Numbered from the stretch's first letter, positions 10,750 through 22,968 are shown. The stretch: DNA of 64,000 bases from Metellina segmentata (GCA_947359465.1 OX375872.1:82888931-82952930); one strand, 5' to 3'. The notes: generated from the letters alone by a model not told the origin. Numbers and translations are program-made.

Positions 10750-10890
10750 CACTTGATTGCAATGACTGCAATTTATCAGTTTGGTCATCCAAGAGAGAAG
10801 CTGGTTGCTTGGCCTGTAGAACTTCATATTTTTCCATTTTGTCTTTCGAGGTATCCAAAGGTAATTTATTTTCAGAAGCCATGTGCTCTG
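10750..10890 (-). CDS. Candidate first coding exon, unknown protein
   Basis: On the minus strand a long pyrimidine run ending TTTAG gives a strong splice acceptor at 10891-10892. The exon then carries a short leader and an ATG at 10882 opening MASENKLPLDTSKDK, and continues for 44 codons to a donor GTAATT at 10749. Codons are open and balanced, unlike surrounding noise. The peptide is hydrophilic and charged with no motif that I recognise. A possible non-coding leader exon lies at about 14385-14480. No downstream exon was found to the left, so function is unknown; a chance open frame cannot be excluded. Confidence 0.45.
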
Positions 10891-11734
10891 CTAAAAAAAA
10901 AAAAATTTAATTAATTTTTTTTTAATTTCAAACAAAAATAAAAGTGCATTTCTATGAGGGATAGTTTATTCAGTGTTAACTGGTATAAAAACACTTTATA
11001 TTATGTTTTTACAATACTAAAGCATTGATTCAAGACTAAATTTATAATGGGTACTCATTTAGAGAAATTAACTTTGCAAAACATTTCTCAAGATCAGGGG
11101 TGAAAACAGTCAAAATGGAAAATATACGCAGCATTATTTTGAACTACAAAAATAGCTGAATAAGAATACTATATTTGTGTACTAATGTGTGTACAGAACA
11201 GTGGTACAACTAGAAATTTTTTATGAGGGGGGTAAGCAAATTTTAGTCCAATAAAACCCTATAAAGTATACTAAACACAATAACATTTGTCTTTGGAAAT
11301 AGGGAAGTTAACCCATACCCTCTCATGGCTGCGCCACTAGTACAGAATATGTGTTTATGATAAGCATGTATTTTTTGTATTATTTAGCTGCTCTATAAAT
11401 TCCACTATAAACAATGAAATTTGTCTTTGAAAAAGGAAGAGGGGGCACCTTAAGCGTAAACTCAAATTTTGTAATAGATAAAAAATATCTTGGCAACTCT
11501 GTAAACAGTATAAATAAGTTGCATGAAGTTGAAAATGTTATATTTATGAATATTTTTGAACATCTCACCAATGGTGAGATTTTTATTAAGAGTTGCAATT
11601 TTTCCAAAACCTTGATGAAATTAACAGGAAATAAAAATGCTGTTACAAAAGAATAAATCAAATAAATACTATTTTTATTAAATAGCATAAATGTTTTTGA
11701 AAAAAAAATAAGTAGACACCAAAAACAAAAAGTA

Positions 11735-12475
11735 CAGCTTCAGTCTACGTTTATAGCAGTGGCTACGGACTTGGCGCTATTTTGGCGCACTTCTAGTAGC
11801 GAGTAATGATAGGTTAAGGTAACCCATCTGCATAACGGTTATTGCCAATTTTAATACAACCTGGACAAGTGGAAAGTTTATAAATTTCATCTCGAATATT
11901 CCAGAAAGTTCTTTCAAATTCCGTTAAACTGTTGTTTGATTTCATTGGTTCATTTGAAATAATTCTTTCCTTGCCGACTTAAGGCCCGATGCACACATCC
12001 GGTTTTTCAACGTGCGGCTCCGATGCGGCACCAAAGCCCAACTATGCACACATAACCATGAAATGACACACGAACTCATTTCGCGCCATTTGCGATAAAT
12101 AATATATGGAAGAAAACGTGTTTATTTCGCTTACTTGGTGTAAAAAAAGTATATTTTGAAACAAAATAGACGTTACTGGATACAACCATTTATAAATTAT
12201 TATTTATATTCCATTTGTTTATGAAAACAAGGTACTTCAGAACGGAGATTCATGTGCGGCGCCGTAAGGGAACTGCGGTACAAATTGGACGCAAGTTGGA
12301 CGTTTGTCGCCCCAGCGGCTCAGGAGGCATGTGTGCACTGAATATAATTGGATCTAATGTATCTCAGACCGCACTTGCGTTGCGGCAGGGGCGCCGCGCG
12401 TTAAAAAACCGGGTGTGTGCACCGGGCCTAAGTGCGCAAAGTGCAGGCCGTTGCCACCGCTATAAACGTAGACTG
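11735..12475. mobile_element. Tc1/mariner-type MITE, copy 1, carrying a second MITE
   Basis: Inverted ends CAGCTTCAGTCTACGTTTAT and the complement of ...CTATAAACGTAGACTG are bordered by TA at 11733-11734 and 12476-12477. Removing the nested 446-bp element and one TAA leaves about 292 bp, close to the 285 bp of the uninterrupted copy at 25020-25304. No coding capacity. Confidence 0.75.
11983..12428. mobile_element. PIF/Harbinger-like MITE nested in the MITE
   Basis: The termini GGCCCGATGCACACATCCGG and, read inversely, GGCCCGGTGCACACACCCGG are followed on both sides by TTTTTnAACGnGCGGC. TAA flanks both ends (11980-11982 and 12429-12431). Three-base TAA/TTA duplication and GGC/GGG starts are usual for PIF/Harbinger elements. 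The interior is much richer in GC than its surroundings. Confidence 0.75.
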
Positions 12476-13529
12476 TACCACTGTGGTAAAAAAAATATAA
12501 CGTAATTCAGTTTAAATTTACAACCTATTTTCGAATATAAAATAATTTTTTTTTTTTCAAAATCTCTATATTTTCCCGTAAATATTCTTATTTTCTAATT
12601 AAATTCATTTAAATCAAATAAAACTAAAAATAAATAACTCGTATTATCCTAGAAACAATTTAACTTATTAAAACAATCATAAATATTGTCCTTCAAAGAA
12701 GCATCATTTTGAAAATTTCCGGTGCAAAATATAGCTGCAGTCTATGTTTAAAACGGTGGACATAGCCTTGGCGCACTTTTAAAGTCGCCAAAGAAAGAAG
12801 TCTAAACGGATTTTATTGAGTACTTACTAGAATATTCAAAATGAAAATTTAAACTTTCCGCTTGCAGAGGTTACCATAAAAGACAAAATAACCGAGCATC
12901 TTATTTTCTAGTTGAAAGAAAAATCACATTAAAAGCTGATCAACTTAAAATATTTCATTTATGCCTTTTCCGCCGCATAATGACGTATCACGGCCGCTAG
13001 CTAACAGCTCCGCTTTTTTAGGAAACCGTAGCTTTACCTACGAAATATACAACAACGTAAGCTAACTAGTTCAAAATCCAAGTTCTCCAGGTTTGCCATT
13101 AAACTAATAATCTTCTCACAAAGGATTCTTTTCAAAAAGGAATTTCAAAACTTATCAGCTTGCAAAATTTAGGAGTGCAACATTGGCGATATAAGTCTCA
13201 TTTGGCGCATTTTACGTTTATAAAAAAACAAGAAAAAAGGCAAAAGTCGGAATTTTTTTGTAAAAAATGATAAAAATCATTCATTTTTTCAAAAGTTTAC
13301 GAAAAGTCGGAAATACCTACAAAAGTGGGAAGAATCTCATCCCTGAAGTAAGGACATAATCACATTTTCCTAATTATAATTTTTTTTACATTTATTCTTC
13401 GCCTGTAGTTTCAAAATATAATTTAACTCTGAAGAAAAAAGGAAAATTCTCAGAAAAAAAAAAGCGGAAATTCTCGGAAGAAGAAAAAAAAGCGGAAATC
13501 CACGTAAACGCGGAAGATTTTCACCCCTG

Positions 13530-14384
13530 CTTTAAGATAACTTGATCGTCATGGGTATCAGTCAAAAAATGCAATTCTATTAATCAATCAAAAGAAAAAC
13601 AATTAACAAAATTAAAATACCAAGAGGATTTGTTCTTTTCTGAAGAATGCACACTATTATCTTAAATTCTGAATAAATCTATCAGATCACCATGAGCCAT
13701 TCCGAATATTTTCAGGTATGGTGACCTGAGATCAATGTTTCTCCATATTTGCACTTGGCCTGTAAGGCTTATTAGGAAAGTGAGTGTTAGTAACACTGAA
13801 TAAAAAACCCAAGTTTTCAGCTCATGAGTATTTTTGGCATGATGATGGTGGTTCCTAAAGTTTGAGGATGCAGGTTACTCAGATCTGATAACAGCAGGTT
13901 TATAACAGAAACCTAAACCTATAAATACTCAGAGAATACTAGCATGTCAGGTTCTGAAAAAACTTTCATGCCACTTTGACAGAGAGAAATTCTTTTATCT
14001 TGATCTTTTCTGCAGAGACCTATCCCACTAAAATAAAAAAAAATTATCCATGGCTGTTGAGTCTGGAATTTTCTTACTGCATTCTGGTCACTTAAAACAC
14101 TCAACATTTTCCCTTCGATGAGTGAAAGAAAATTCATCAGATAAAGGAATATATAAAACTAAAAGTCAATTAACTCTACAAAACCCTTTTGACAATTAAA
14201 CAACCACAACGCATGTGGAATGAACATTTTTGTTGAGTAGTTATTCTTTTGTAAACGTTGCTTAAATGAAAAAGTATTAAATTTCACTTGTATTTTTGAC
14301 GTGAAAACATTTATTCACTTGTTAGTGGTTTCCAGTCGAACTTGTGAGACAAAATACCATCAAATATGAATCCCTAGTACTTAC
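13530..14384. other. AT-rich non-coding stretch
   Basis: No gene or repeat boundary is recognised. If the leader exon at 14385-14480 is real, this belongs to a 3.5-kb intron ending at 10891. Confidence 0.3.
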
Positions 14385-14480
14385 GAGACAATTAATGCTT
14401 GAGCAATGTTTGAGCCTACAACATATAGATCATGTTTGAATGTGTTTGTACAACGCAGGATGTGGTCTGCCTATGACGTC
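14385..14480 (-). other. Possible non-coding leader exon
   Basis: A consensus donor GTAAGT lies on the minus strand at 14379-14384, about 90 bp downstream of a CRE/GC-rich patch. This could be the first, untranslated exon of the minus-strand gene whose coding exon begins at 10890. The 5' limit is arbitrary. Confidence 0.3.
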
Positions 14481-14481
14481 A
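14474..14481. promoter_or_regulatory. CRE palindrome in a CpG-rich patch
   Basis: TGACGTCA, the full CREB/ATF site, is followed by TCGCGCGGGTGCAGGCGC, the most CpG-dense stretch in several kilobases. It lies between a possible minus-strand leader exon and a plus-strand open frame, as a bidirectional promoter would. The placement is sequence-based; promoter activity is inference. Confidence 0.35.
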
Positions 14482-14697
14482 TCGCGCGGGTGCAGGCGCA
14501 TGATTCGTCACGAAATCGCTTTGTGTAAAATGTTAAAGTTAGGGTAGCGTGGAAATGCGTTGAGGTAGTACATTGATTCTGGTGTGATTGTAAGGAGCTT
14601 GCGGAGCACTACTAGGACCTAAAGTGAGACAATGAAAATAGTCACCGGAATATAAGTAAAAATTGATATTAAGTTAAAAATTAAAAAATAATTAAAG

Positions 14698-15023
14698 ATG
14701 TCGTCTCATATGAATAGAAAATATGCTCAGAATTATAGAAGACGCCAGTCAGAGGATAGATTGCATCAAAAGGAATACAATAAGCCTAAAAAGTCCAGTG
14801 GCAAGCGAAAGTGAGAGCTACGGCTGCATCGAAAAGAAAACGAGAAAACAGCGCAAGGCGAGTACGTAGCTGGTCCATCAGGAATACAGCGGTTGGGAAC
14901 AGCCCAATTGTCTATGGATCATGTGCAGACATCCTTGGAAGGTGATACAGTAGACAGTGATAGTATGAAGATGGACGACAGCATGGCAGCATATCGGCAG
15001 ATGAGTATGTATCGTGACCACTG
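14698..15023 (+). CDS. Basic open frame with one internal stop, unknown
   Basis: The ATG at 14698 opens a 39-codon lysine/arginine-rich peptide (MSSHMNRKYAQNYRRRQSED) ended by TGA at about 14815. The same frame then stays open for nearly 70 more codons with acidic, serine-rich content (LEGDTVDSDSMKMDDSMAAY). Either a single nonsense change breaks a small gene, or GTGAGA overlapping the stop acts as a splice donor. Arginine-rich starts of this kind also open some transposon-encoded proteins. I do not recognise the family. Confidence 0.25.
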
Positions 15024-16910
15024 AATATAGACGTGTTGTCAACCAGCCCACTGCTTTGCTTGTATCCCATCAAGTTTTCTCTTTAATGATGCTAAAGACA
15101 AAAATCAAACAGGTGCTGCATATCCCATTATTGGTCTTATTAGGGTGGAATAGATGCTCTTAAGATTTGGTTTGGCTCCCCATCTTGTTTCACAAACACT
15201 TTACATGACATTGAGTATTTTTAAGAGCCTTATTGGAGAATTGTTTATGTACCGATTGAAACATGATTCTGTATCAAGCATAATGCTCAAATTTGGGATT
15301 ACTACCTTTGTTACATCTGTTACATCATTAATCACTGTTGGGATTACTACCTTTACAATTAAAGTATTGTTAATCATAATTTGAGGATTGATGAACTGTC
15401 TATATTTTCTATTAGTGTTGAAGATCCAAGTTTAATTTTATTTGGGTTGATACTACGTTTCAGATCCTCTGCCTATTTCTCCAATTCAAGAGAGAAATCC
15501 AGCCACAACTCCACACATGTCTCTCTAGGCCATTGAAGTCTGAACAAACATCTGGTCTGATTTGAAGGAAACTAAAGTGGCAATTGCATCCAATATTCCA
15601 ATGAAGATTCAAATTATTATTATAGATGCTAGATTAAATTAGATAGATTATTTTAGGTAACTGTTGTGGAGTTCAAAACTAAGAGGTTGCATTTGTCAAA
15701 TTATTAAAAGTGTATAAAACACGAGCAGTTAAATAATGTGAGACACAAATCTGATCCATATCTCCTGTGATATGTCCCCAGTCAAGTCAAAATGATTAAA
15801 TACACAGTAAGTATGGACCAAACAATTGAAAGTCTTTAAATAGCAACATATTCAATTCATTGGCAAAGGAATTAGACATATAAACAGTGCAAAAGCCATG
15901 TTTGTCATTCCAATGTTAAAATAAGAACTTGTTACACTAATGAAAATTGGAGGTAATTTAGTAGCAAATGAAAAGGAAATTATTTTCTCTCTCATACACT
16001 TTATTTTAACAAATGATCATAATGTGTGATAATATTTGTCATCAAACGAAATGAGAGAGAGAAAAAATATTCTTAATTCAAACTTTTTACTGTAGAAAAA
16101 AATAATACAACAATCTTTTAAGTTAATAAATTACCTAATTTTTTGCAGATGTTTTACACACAGGCCAAAATTATATTTGGACAAGGATAAAAAAATTTAT
16201 TGATACATACAATAAGAAACTAAATAGCCTAAACATAAAAATAAATTAAAGGTACCTTTCTCTTTTCAACAGAATGCTATTACTTGTAACATGTTTGCTT
16301 TGCTTTATAATGCCTCATATATGTCTATGTTTGGATTTCAATTCCTATATAAATAAAAGTAATAAATATAAAAAAATGTATTGAAATTGATACACTTCAG
16401 ATGATTTCATTGTAAAAAAGGAAATAAGTTAATATACAGGTAGCCACGTGAATCTAGAAACAAAATAAAAAAAACAACGGTCAAACTGTTCAAAGCTCTA
16501 AATAAAAATAATAAAGTATTCAATGTAAAGAAACATAGCCATGTAAGCAACAGACAACTTTGTCACTTCGAATACTAGCTTATTCCTCACTAAGATGTTG
16601 AATGTCATTCGAAAATATGTACTTACCTATCAGTGTAAATAATACTAGTCTTAAAGCAGGTATAAAGTTCTAATAAATACCAAACACATCAATACTTTTG
16701 AATTACAATAAGAATAGAAAAAGAAAATAACAAATGGTCAAATATTTTTTAGGTGCAAAATATCCAGCCTGAAAATGCTTAATCAAAGATGCCCTGATAA
16801 TTTTATAAAGAAAGGTAAATTTTATATACATTAAAATAGCAAATAACAGTGTCTGGATTATGATGTAGTACCTGTTTATTGACAAATTTCAGACACTGTC
16901 AATAAGGTGT
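15024..16910. other. AT-rich non-coding stretch
   Basis: No gene, tandem repeat or element boundary is supported. Confidence 0.3.
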
Positions 16911-17010
16911 ACTGATTTAAATCAGCTTGATTAAACTATCGATTTTAATCATGATATAAATCAAATGATTTTTACTAAAAGATCATTGATTTAAATAATT
17001 AATTTCCTTT
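16911..17010. repeat. GATTTAAATC palindrome cluster, left
   Basis: Repeated palindromic forms (tgatttaaatca, atcgattttaat, ttgatttaaataa) occur within 100 bp. A similar cluster is at 18815-18925. Such clusters often form the ends of AT-rich DNA transposons; a matched pair of termini is not proven. Confidence 0.35.
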
Positions 17011-17497
17011 TTTCCTTATCTCTACTATTATAAAAGGAAGTTTTCTTCCTTCTGTCTGTCTGTGATCAAAGTTCTGACGAATCTATGGCATTTAAAAATG
17101 AATTTAATTACTATTGTTTTTTTAGAATAGCAACAGCATAAAAGATCTAAAATTTTTCTAAATTTTCGTCACATTTGTTCAAGGACACATTAATTCAGTT
17201 TAGCTGTCAACAGGCAAACAAAGAGAGCAGTTCATCAAATTTGTGGTCCAACACTTAAGTAAGCTTTTGTGAGGATTCTGCTGATTGAGTTGTGTGATGT
17301 TTTGTGGAAAGGACTGGATTTGAAATGTCTTCGAACTGGGGCCACAGGAGAGTTAAGTATGCAGGCTATTTGAATATCCATAAAAGAGTGATATATAAGA
17401 CTAGCAAAAGAAAACTTTCTTCAGGTTGGAATTAAGAGTACTCATGCTTTGACAGAATATCAGAAATGACACTAACAACAAGTGGTTAGTAGGGGGA

Positions 17498-17676
17498 TGC
17501 TTTTGAAAGACAGAGGCTTTTTCTAGCTGCAGACGATTGCAAGAACTTTTAGCTTAAGGCTGCTGTATTGTATCGTTGATGGATATCATCCTTAATTTTA
17601 AAACTGTAGCTGTACAAATCTTGTAAATACAAATTATTAATATAACTATTTTAACATGGAAAGTGGTTTATTTCCT
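17498..17676 (+). repeat. LTR-like segment, copy 1
   Basis: Begins TGCTTTTGAAAGACAG directly after a purine tract (agggggA) and matches 23444-23622 over about 180 bp, including ttttagcttaaggctgctgt and ctgtagctgtacaaatc. This looks like the start of an LTR behind its polypurine tract. The far end is not defined. Confidence 0.5.
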
Positions 17677-17904
17677 TTTGGTTGTTACGGTTCAGAACTG
17701 GCCAAGTGGGATGCAAAATCCGTGTTATTTTTTAGCTACAGTTGAAGAAGATAAGACTGACAGCGTCTTCTGGAACGTTTGTGTGGAACATGTGATTGAC
17801 GACCGCCAGCGCATCTGATGAGTGGATGTTTTAAAAGGGAACCAGAATTTCATTGTAAATGTAAGAATCTGTGCACACCAAAAATGCATTTGTTATAGAA
17901 TATC

Positions 17905-18270
17905 TATGTTTTGAAACATCCTGTTACAAGTTTTAGTTTATGTCAACCTGACTTGTTTAGTTTTGAAATGTCCGGTTTCTATATTAATTTAAGAAGTCGC
18001 CAGACTTTGATGTGTTTTAAAACATGCTGTTTCAAGTGTTAGTTTTTAAGACAACCTGACTTGTTTAGCTTTGAAACGTCCCGTTTGTATTTTCATTGTA
18101 GAAGTCGCCAGATATTGTTATGTTTTGAAACCCTATTTCAAGTTTTAATTCAACCTGACTTGTTTATTTGAAACGTCTCGTTTAGATTTTTGTTTAGAAG
18201 TCGCCAGACTTGAGTGTGTTTTGAAGCATCTTGTTTCAAATATTGTCAGTTTTTGTTTCAAGTCAATACT
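17905..18270. repeat. Minisatellite, about 106-bp period
   Basis: Four diverged units begin near 17905, 18011, 18120 and 18213. Each has tgttttgaaaca, caacctgacttgttta, ttgaaacgtcccgttt and agaagtcgccaga. No coding meaning is seen. It lies between the LTR-like segment and the Tigger element. Confidence 0.75.
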
Positions 18271-18814
18271 GACTAGCATTTAAGTCATACTGACGTAGAT
18301 GGAACATCAGTTTTGATTTTTGTGTATGGTTGTTTTATGCCATATTGTTATTTTAGAAAAATTGATATATCATTAAGTAATGATCATATTGGAAGGATAT
18401 TTTGATAACAAGTTGTGTGTATTGTACTTAAGGTTTCTGTTTCTGTTACAAGAATAAGTTTTCTTAAACTGTTATCATTGGTGAAACCAATTTTGATTTA
18501 TTTAGTGTGAAATATTTGTCGATCATTTTGGAAAAATTCTAGTTTTGCTGTAGAGTAGGGGTATTGCACTACACAGTTGTCGTTACATATGAATTCGAAA
18601 GTGCTCTTAAAATACGATATTATTGAGTTTTATGTTTAATTATCATTTGAATGTGTTATTATCATTTGGTAATTTATTTGAGCAAGTATAGAATTTAAAA
18701 TCCTTTAAAAAGAATATATAACAAATTACTGTGAAAGTTATGAAATATATTTGGTTCCATATTCTGACTCAAATAGAAGTAGAATTGATTTGTTTTACCT
18801 GAGTTAATCACAGG

Positions 18815-18925
18815 GTGTAAAAAAATCATGATTTTTTCAAAAAAAATCAATTAATCGGATATTTTTTTTTATTTAAATCGGATTATTTCGATTAAAATCA
18901 GATTTTTTTAAATTTAAATTTCTGC
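18815..18925. repeat. GATTTAAATC-like cluster, right
   Basis: Contains cagggtgtaaaaaaatcatg, then atttaaatcgg and gattaaaatcagat. It resembles the cluster at 16911-17010 in composition. Confidence 0.35.
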
Positions 18926-19060
18926 AGGCCCTATACATTGTTTTCATAAAAATTATAAATAAATTTGTTAAATAAAAAATTGAGTTTGTGACATGACATG
19001 TAAACCAATATTTATTTTAAGTAAACAATCAGAATTTGTGACATGGTAAATCAATATTTA

Positions 19061-21103
19061 CAGTGATCTCTCACTTATACACGCTCTCTTTTATGCGCGT
19101 TTTTCAGTTATACGCGTTTTTTTCGCGGTCCCGGCCATGAATATAGGAAAACAATGATAACTCTTATTCATTTATACGCCACAATAAAAAAGCAGCTCTC
19201 ACTTATGCGCGTCGCAAAAAAGTTTTCAGTTCAAAAGTAGTTTCCTCAAGTCAGGTGTTGCTTATCGCAAAAACTTTTCCTTTTTTGTTCTGCTTCTAGG
19301 AATGTATTCCCTCGCCCTTCCCCTATCGTTTGGATTCCCGGAACATATTCCTCTGCCATATACACGGGTGTACCGGAGGGGTCTTGTGACTGACGGCAGT
19401 AAAAGTCGCATTTATACAGCAGCCAATTAGAGTGGTTAGTACGGTACGTACCACGTGGCATTGATAGCTAACGAAAGAACCTTCTTTGGAGTTCGGGTTA
19501 GATGGTATCGTTTTAAAACGGCAAAACGAACAAAATTGTAGCTTTCGTTTAAAAAAAATGGCTGTTATAAAAAAATTCGAAGAAAATCCTTGCAACTTGA
19601 TAAAAGCTTTAGCTAAGCATTTTAATGTTCCAGAGTCAACATTGAGAGGGATTTAAAAAAATCAAGAGGCGATTATAGTCGCTCATCGAGAATGTGGAAT
19701 TCAGTCGAAGAAAAGAAGCAGAATTCAAGGTGGAAAGTTCGAAGAATTTGAGAAGGTTTTGTAGCTATGGTTTAAAGAAGCTCGTCAATCGAACATTCCT
19801 GTTAACGTTGAGCTTCTAAGGGAGAAGGCCGTACAATTGTCAAAGAGTTTTGAAATGGAAAACTTTTCTGCATCACATGGTTGGTTTGAAAAATTCAAAA
19901 ATAGGCATGGCTTGGCAACTCGTGTCCTTTCTGGGGAAAGTGCGAGTGTCAATGGAAACACTGTAGAACAATGGAAAGAAGACTTGGATACTTTATTAAA
20001 CAGATAAGAACCGAAAAACATCTACAATTCTGACGAAACTGGACTTTTTTATAAACTGATGCCCGACAGAACCTTAACATTCAAGGGAGAACCATGCCAT
20101 AGTGGAAAAAAAAGTAAAGAAAGACTAACTGCCTTGATGTGTTGCAACGCTGATGGTTCAGAAAAATTCCCGCCATTGGTTATTGGCGGATAAAAAAAAA
20201 CTTGCTGTTTTAAGAACATGAAGAAGCGTCCTTGCGACTGCACTAGCAACAAAACAGCGTGGACGACATCGCATATTTTCTTGGATTTCCTTCAAAAATT
20301 CGACAGGAAAATGCAAAAAGAAAAACGGAAATTTCTGTTATTCATGGATCAGTGTCCTGCTCACCCACAAGATCTTCCAACTTTCAATAACACGAAAGTT
20401 GTGTTTTTCCTGCAAATTGCACGTGCAAGATTCAACCTTTGGATCTGAGTGTCATCCGTTGTGTGAAAGTGCACTACAGAAAAACTTTAATCCTTCGACT
20501 TCTGGCTACATCAGAAACAAAACGTGCATTAAAAGACGAATTGAAGCAAATTACCGTCCTTGATGCAATTCATACGTTGTGTTCATCATGGAGAAACGTT
20601 ACTGACAAGTGCATTAAAAGCTGCTTTAATAAAGCAGGATTTTCGTTTCCAGCCGAAAATGAATGTGAGGAGCTAGAAAACGGAAGTGAAAACTGTGAAA
20701 ATGACATAAACGAAGAAGATTGGCATATTGTATCTGGTGGACTCGTTACGTGCACTACTTTCAACGATTTCGTTGATGCAGATGAAAATTTAATCATAGC
20801 TCAATTGCGGGAAATAGGAGACATTGCAGCCGAAATAAATGGTGGTGACGAAGATGAAGAGGACGACTATGATGAAGATGTTGCAAAAGTTCTCCCAACT
20901 CACTCAGTAGCGTTTGAAGCTTTGGAAACTCTGCGTGACTATTTTCAGTTCAATTCCGGAAGTATATACATAGTATTAACAATACATTGTATTGATTTTT
21001 CACTTTTAAGCTCCCTTTTGTGGTTTTTCACTTATGCGCGTTTTTCACTTATACGCGTTTTTTTCGCTGTCCCAAACGCCCGCGCATAAGTGAGAGATCA
21101 CTG
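19061..21103 (+). mobile_element. Tigger/pogo transposon, copy 1, complete ends
   Basis: Ends are CAGTGATCTCTCACTTATAC and its near-complement, flanked by TA (19059-19060 and 21104-21105). Subterminal sequence repeats GCGCATAAGTGAAAA several times. Length 2043 bp. The transposase is on the plus strand. A second copy, inverted, starts at 63211. Confidence 0.9.
19558..21089 (+). pseudogene. Tigger transposase, several stops and one frameshift
   Basis: The reading starts with the pogo/CENP-B helix-turn-helix (MAVIKKFEENPCNLIKALAK), followed by a CENPB-type second DNA-binding region (GWFEKFKNRHGLATRVLSGE). The DDE core shows NSDETGLFYKLMP (first D), FMDQCPAHPQ (second D) and QPLDLSVIRCVK (third D). 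In-frame stops lie near 19656, 19763, 20007 and 20191. A frameshift in the T-run at about 20400 throws the third D out of frame. The C-terminus is acidic (GGDEDEEDDYDEDV) as in other Tigger proteins. The final stop found in copy 2 is lost here, so the frame runs into the TIR. Confidence 0.88.
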
Positions 21104-21105
21104 TA

Positions 21106-21433
21106 CTTAAAATTTGTTTAGCTTTAAAACATAAGTTGACATCCTACATAGTTTTTCTTGAGAAAATTACATCATCATGTTAACAAATTTATCAGTAAGT
21201 TTAAGTGACGGACCTAAACTATAGTCTGAGAAGTAGAATAGAGGACAAAAATAATCAGACTGTAGAAAAATTCTGATAATAAATCTGCCGAGCAGCAATA
21301 ATAAATGGATTTGCACTTAGTTTTAATTCATATTGGATCTATCTTTTTTCGTGCTGACATTTTAATGTCTGTGTGTGAAAATGTATATTTCTACTCTTTA
21401 ATCTCTATTGCACACCACAAGAATAAGCTAACA
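21106..21433. other. AT-rich non-coding stretch
   Basis: No supported feature. Confidence 0.25.
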
Positions 21434-21560
21434 CAGGGGTTCCTAAACGTATCCAAGTGATGGCACCCTTAAGAGAATTATAATTTTCTCACAGCACCCT
21501 CGTCATCATGTAATGTTTATATGTGGTATATTATTACATATTCGTACCACTTTAACCCAT
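21434..21560. repeat. hAT 5' terminus, orphan
   Basis: CAGGGGTTCCTAAAC followed by gatggcaccct is a typical hAT (Charlie-like) left end. The matching right end gtttaggaacccctg was not found nearby, so it is a fragment. Confidence 0.45.
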
Positions 21561-22083
21561 AACGCCCAAATTATTTCTGCTCAAAATATTTTTATGATTA
21601 TCTCAAATCTATGTAATTATGACCCTCTGAATGCAAAAAACCTAAGATTCAATCAATTTGTGATTTAGTTTTAAAATTACAGCCCATCCTCATTTGAGGA
21701 CGCTGGGCGTTCCGGTGAAAAAAAAATCAAGAAATTCAAAATATTCGAAAACAACATGTAATAGGTAAAAACAGACTAGTTACAGTATTCTATTAAATTT
21801 TAAGATAAAATTAATTTTAAACTGTTAAACGGCAGAAAAGAGAAAGTGTGAGTATGAAACCAAATTATAGGAATTTTAAATGCAGTAGGCGAAACGGTTT
21901 GAAAGAAAAAAACAAGAGGAAGAAAAAAATTAAGAAGTAATTTCAGTTCTATAGTTGAAGCCGATATCGATGAAGACGATTAGTTTTCTTTCCCGCCAAA
22001 TGAGATGGAGTCTTGGGAAGGACTTGAACTTCTGAAAATTGATTCCCAAATGTTCATTGAAAAGAAAAAAATAATACGAAAAT

Positions 22084-22968
22084 TTGAAACCTCTGATGGA
22101 GAAAGTATCGAGTCAAGGTACTCACAAGACCACGGGTGAATACGAAACACTCTCAAATGGTCTTCTGGTGAAAAGGAAAATTGATAAATTGGGAAAAGAA
22201 AATATTTTGCTAATGATTCCAACTCAATATCGTGGAAAACTGATGTCGTTGTGCCATGAAGGTACTTCAGGACATTTAAAAATGACCAAAACAAAAGATA
22301 TTCTTACAAGGTATTTCTTTTGGCCTAATTGCTTAAAGGAAGTGGAAATGATGAACAGGATGAAACATTGTCAAGAACTAGCTGTAACCAAGGTAGAGGA
22401 ATCACAGAAGACTAAGACATGATACGATAAAAAGGCTATATTTAAAGTTTCTGGGAGAAATGGTTGCATGGAACTGTCATGGGAAATTGAATTGACCAAA
22501 AACTGTGTTGAGGCTTTTTTAGAAATTGAAGATGCTGATGAAACTGATCCCTCAACGATTTCAAAAGACAACAACGGTCCAGGGATTGTGACTGGTCATA
22601 CCTTACATTTTGTTGCACCACAAACTAACTTGTGTTTGCCTGTCGCTCCACTTTCACAGGGAGCTCAGACACTTGTTACACTAACCACAACTCTAGGTCC
22701 TTACAGAAATGCACCACACATTGTCTCCCGAGCTATACCTTATTTACCTTCCAATCTCCACATGCGTGTACCCCTCTTTGCTTGTCCTCAGCCTAGAACT
22801 GGAGAAGCAAGCTACGGGCAATTTGTGCCCATGGTCCTGACAGGACACAAGAAATTGGTTGGACGGATTGCAAATGAATCGAATCAGAAGAACAAGGTGA
22901 CTGCCAAAAAGCAGTTCCACAGACACAAGAAAAAAAACTCTCAAACTCGGAGTATGCAGGTGTTTTAG
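22084..22968 (+). pseudogene. LTR-retroelement integrase remnant with core deleted
   Basis: LVKRKIDKLG...LMIPTQYRGKLMSLCHEGTSGHLKMTKTKDIL with YFFWPNCLKEVE is the integrase zinc-binding region of Gypsy-type elements. It is followed almost at once by ESQKTKTRYDKKAIFKV, which normally comes after the catalytic core, so some 150 residues of core are missing. The next open stretch (22468-22968, 166 codons) contains LEIEDADETDPSTISK and a basic end (KKNKVTAKKQFHRHKKK), probably the C-terminal part or later insertion. A stop at 22420 separates the two pieces. Confidence 0.6.

Larger units (their letters stand above)
11095..13529. mobile_element. hAT-like non-autonomous repeat, copy A
   Basis: The ends are CAGGGGTGAAAA and its exact complement TTTTCACCCCTG. 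Flanking octamers are similar but not identical (ctcaagat and ctttaaga), so the duplication is worn or the boundaries are slightly off. The interior holds no transposase. It carries a TA-flanked MITE with another MITE inside. 11440-13358 is repeated at 24610-26017. Confidence 0.5.

Noticed and set aside
12215..12505. 96-codon plus-strand frame
   Set aside because: It lies across a non-coding GC-rich MITE and its host MITE; no conserved protein motifs.
16911..18925. Single element bounded by GATTTAAATC clusters
   Set aside because: The clusters are similar but ends do not pair as clear TIRs and no target duplication was found; kept only as two repeats.
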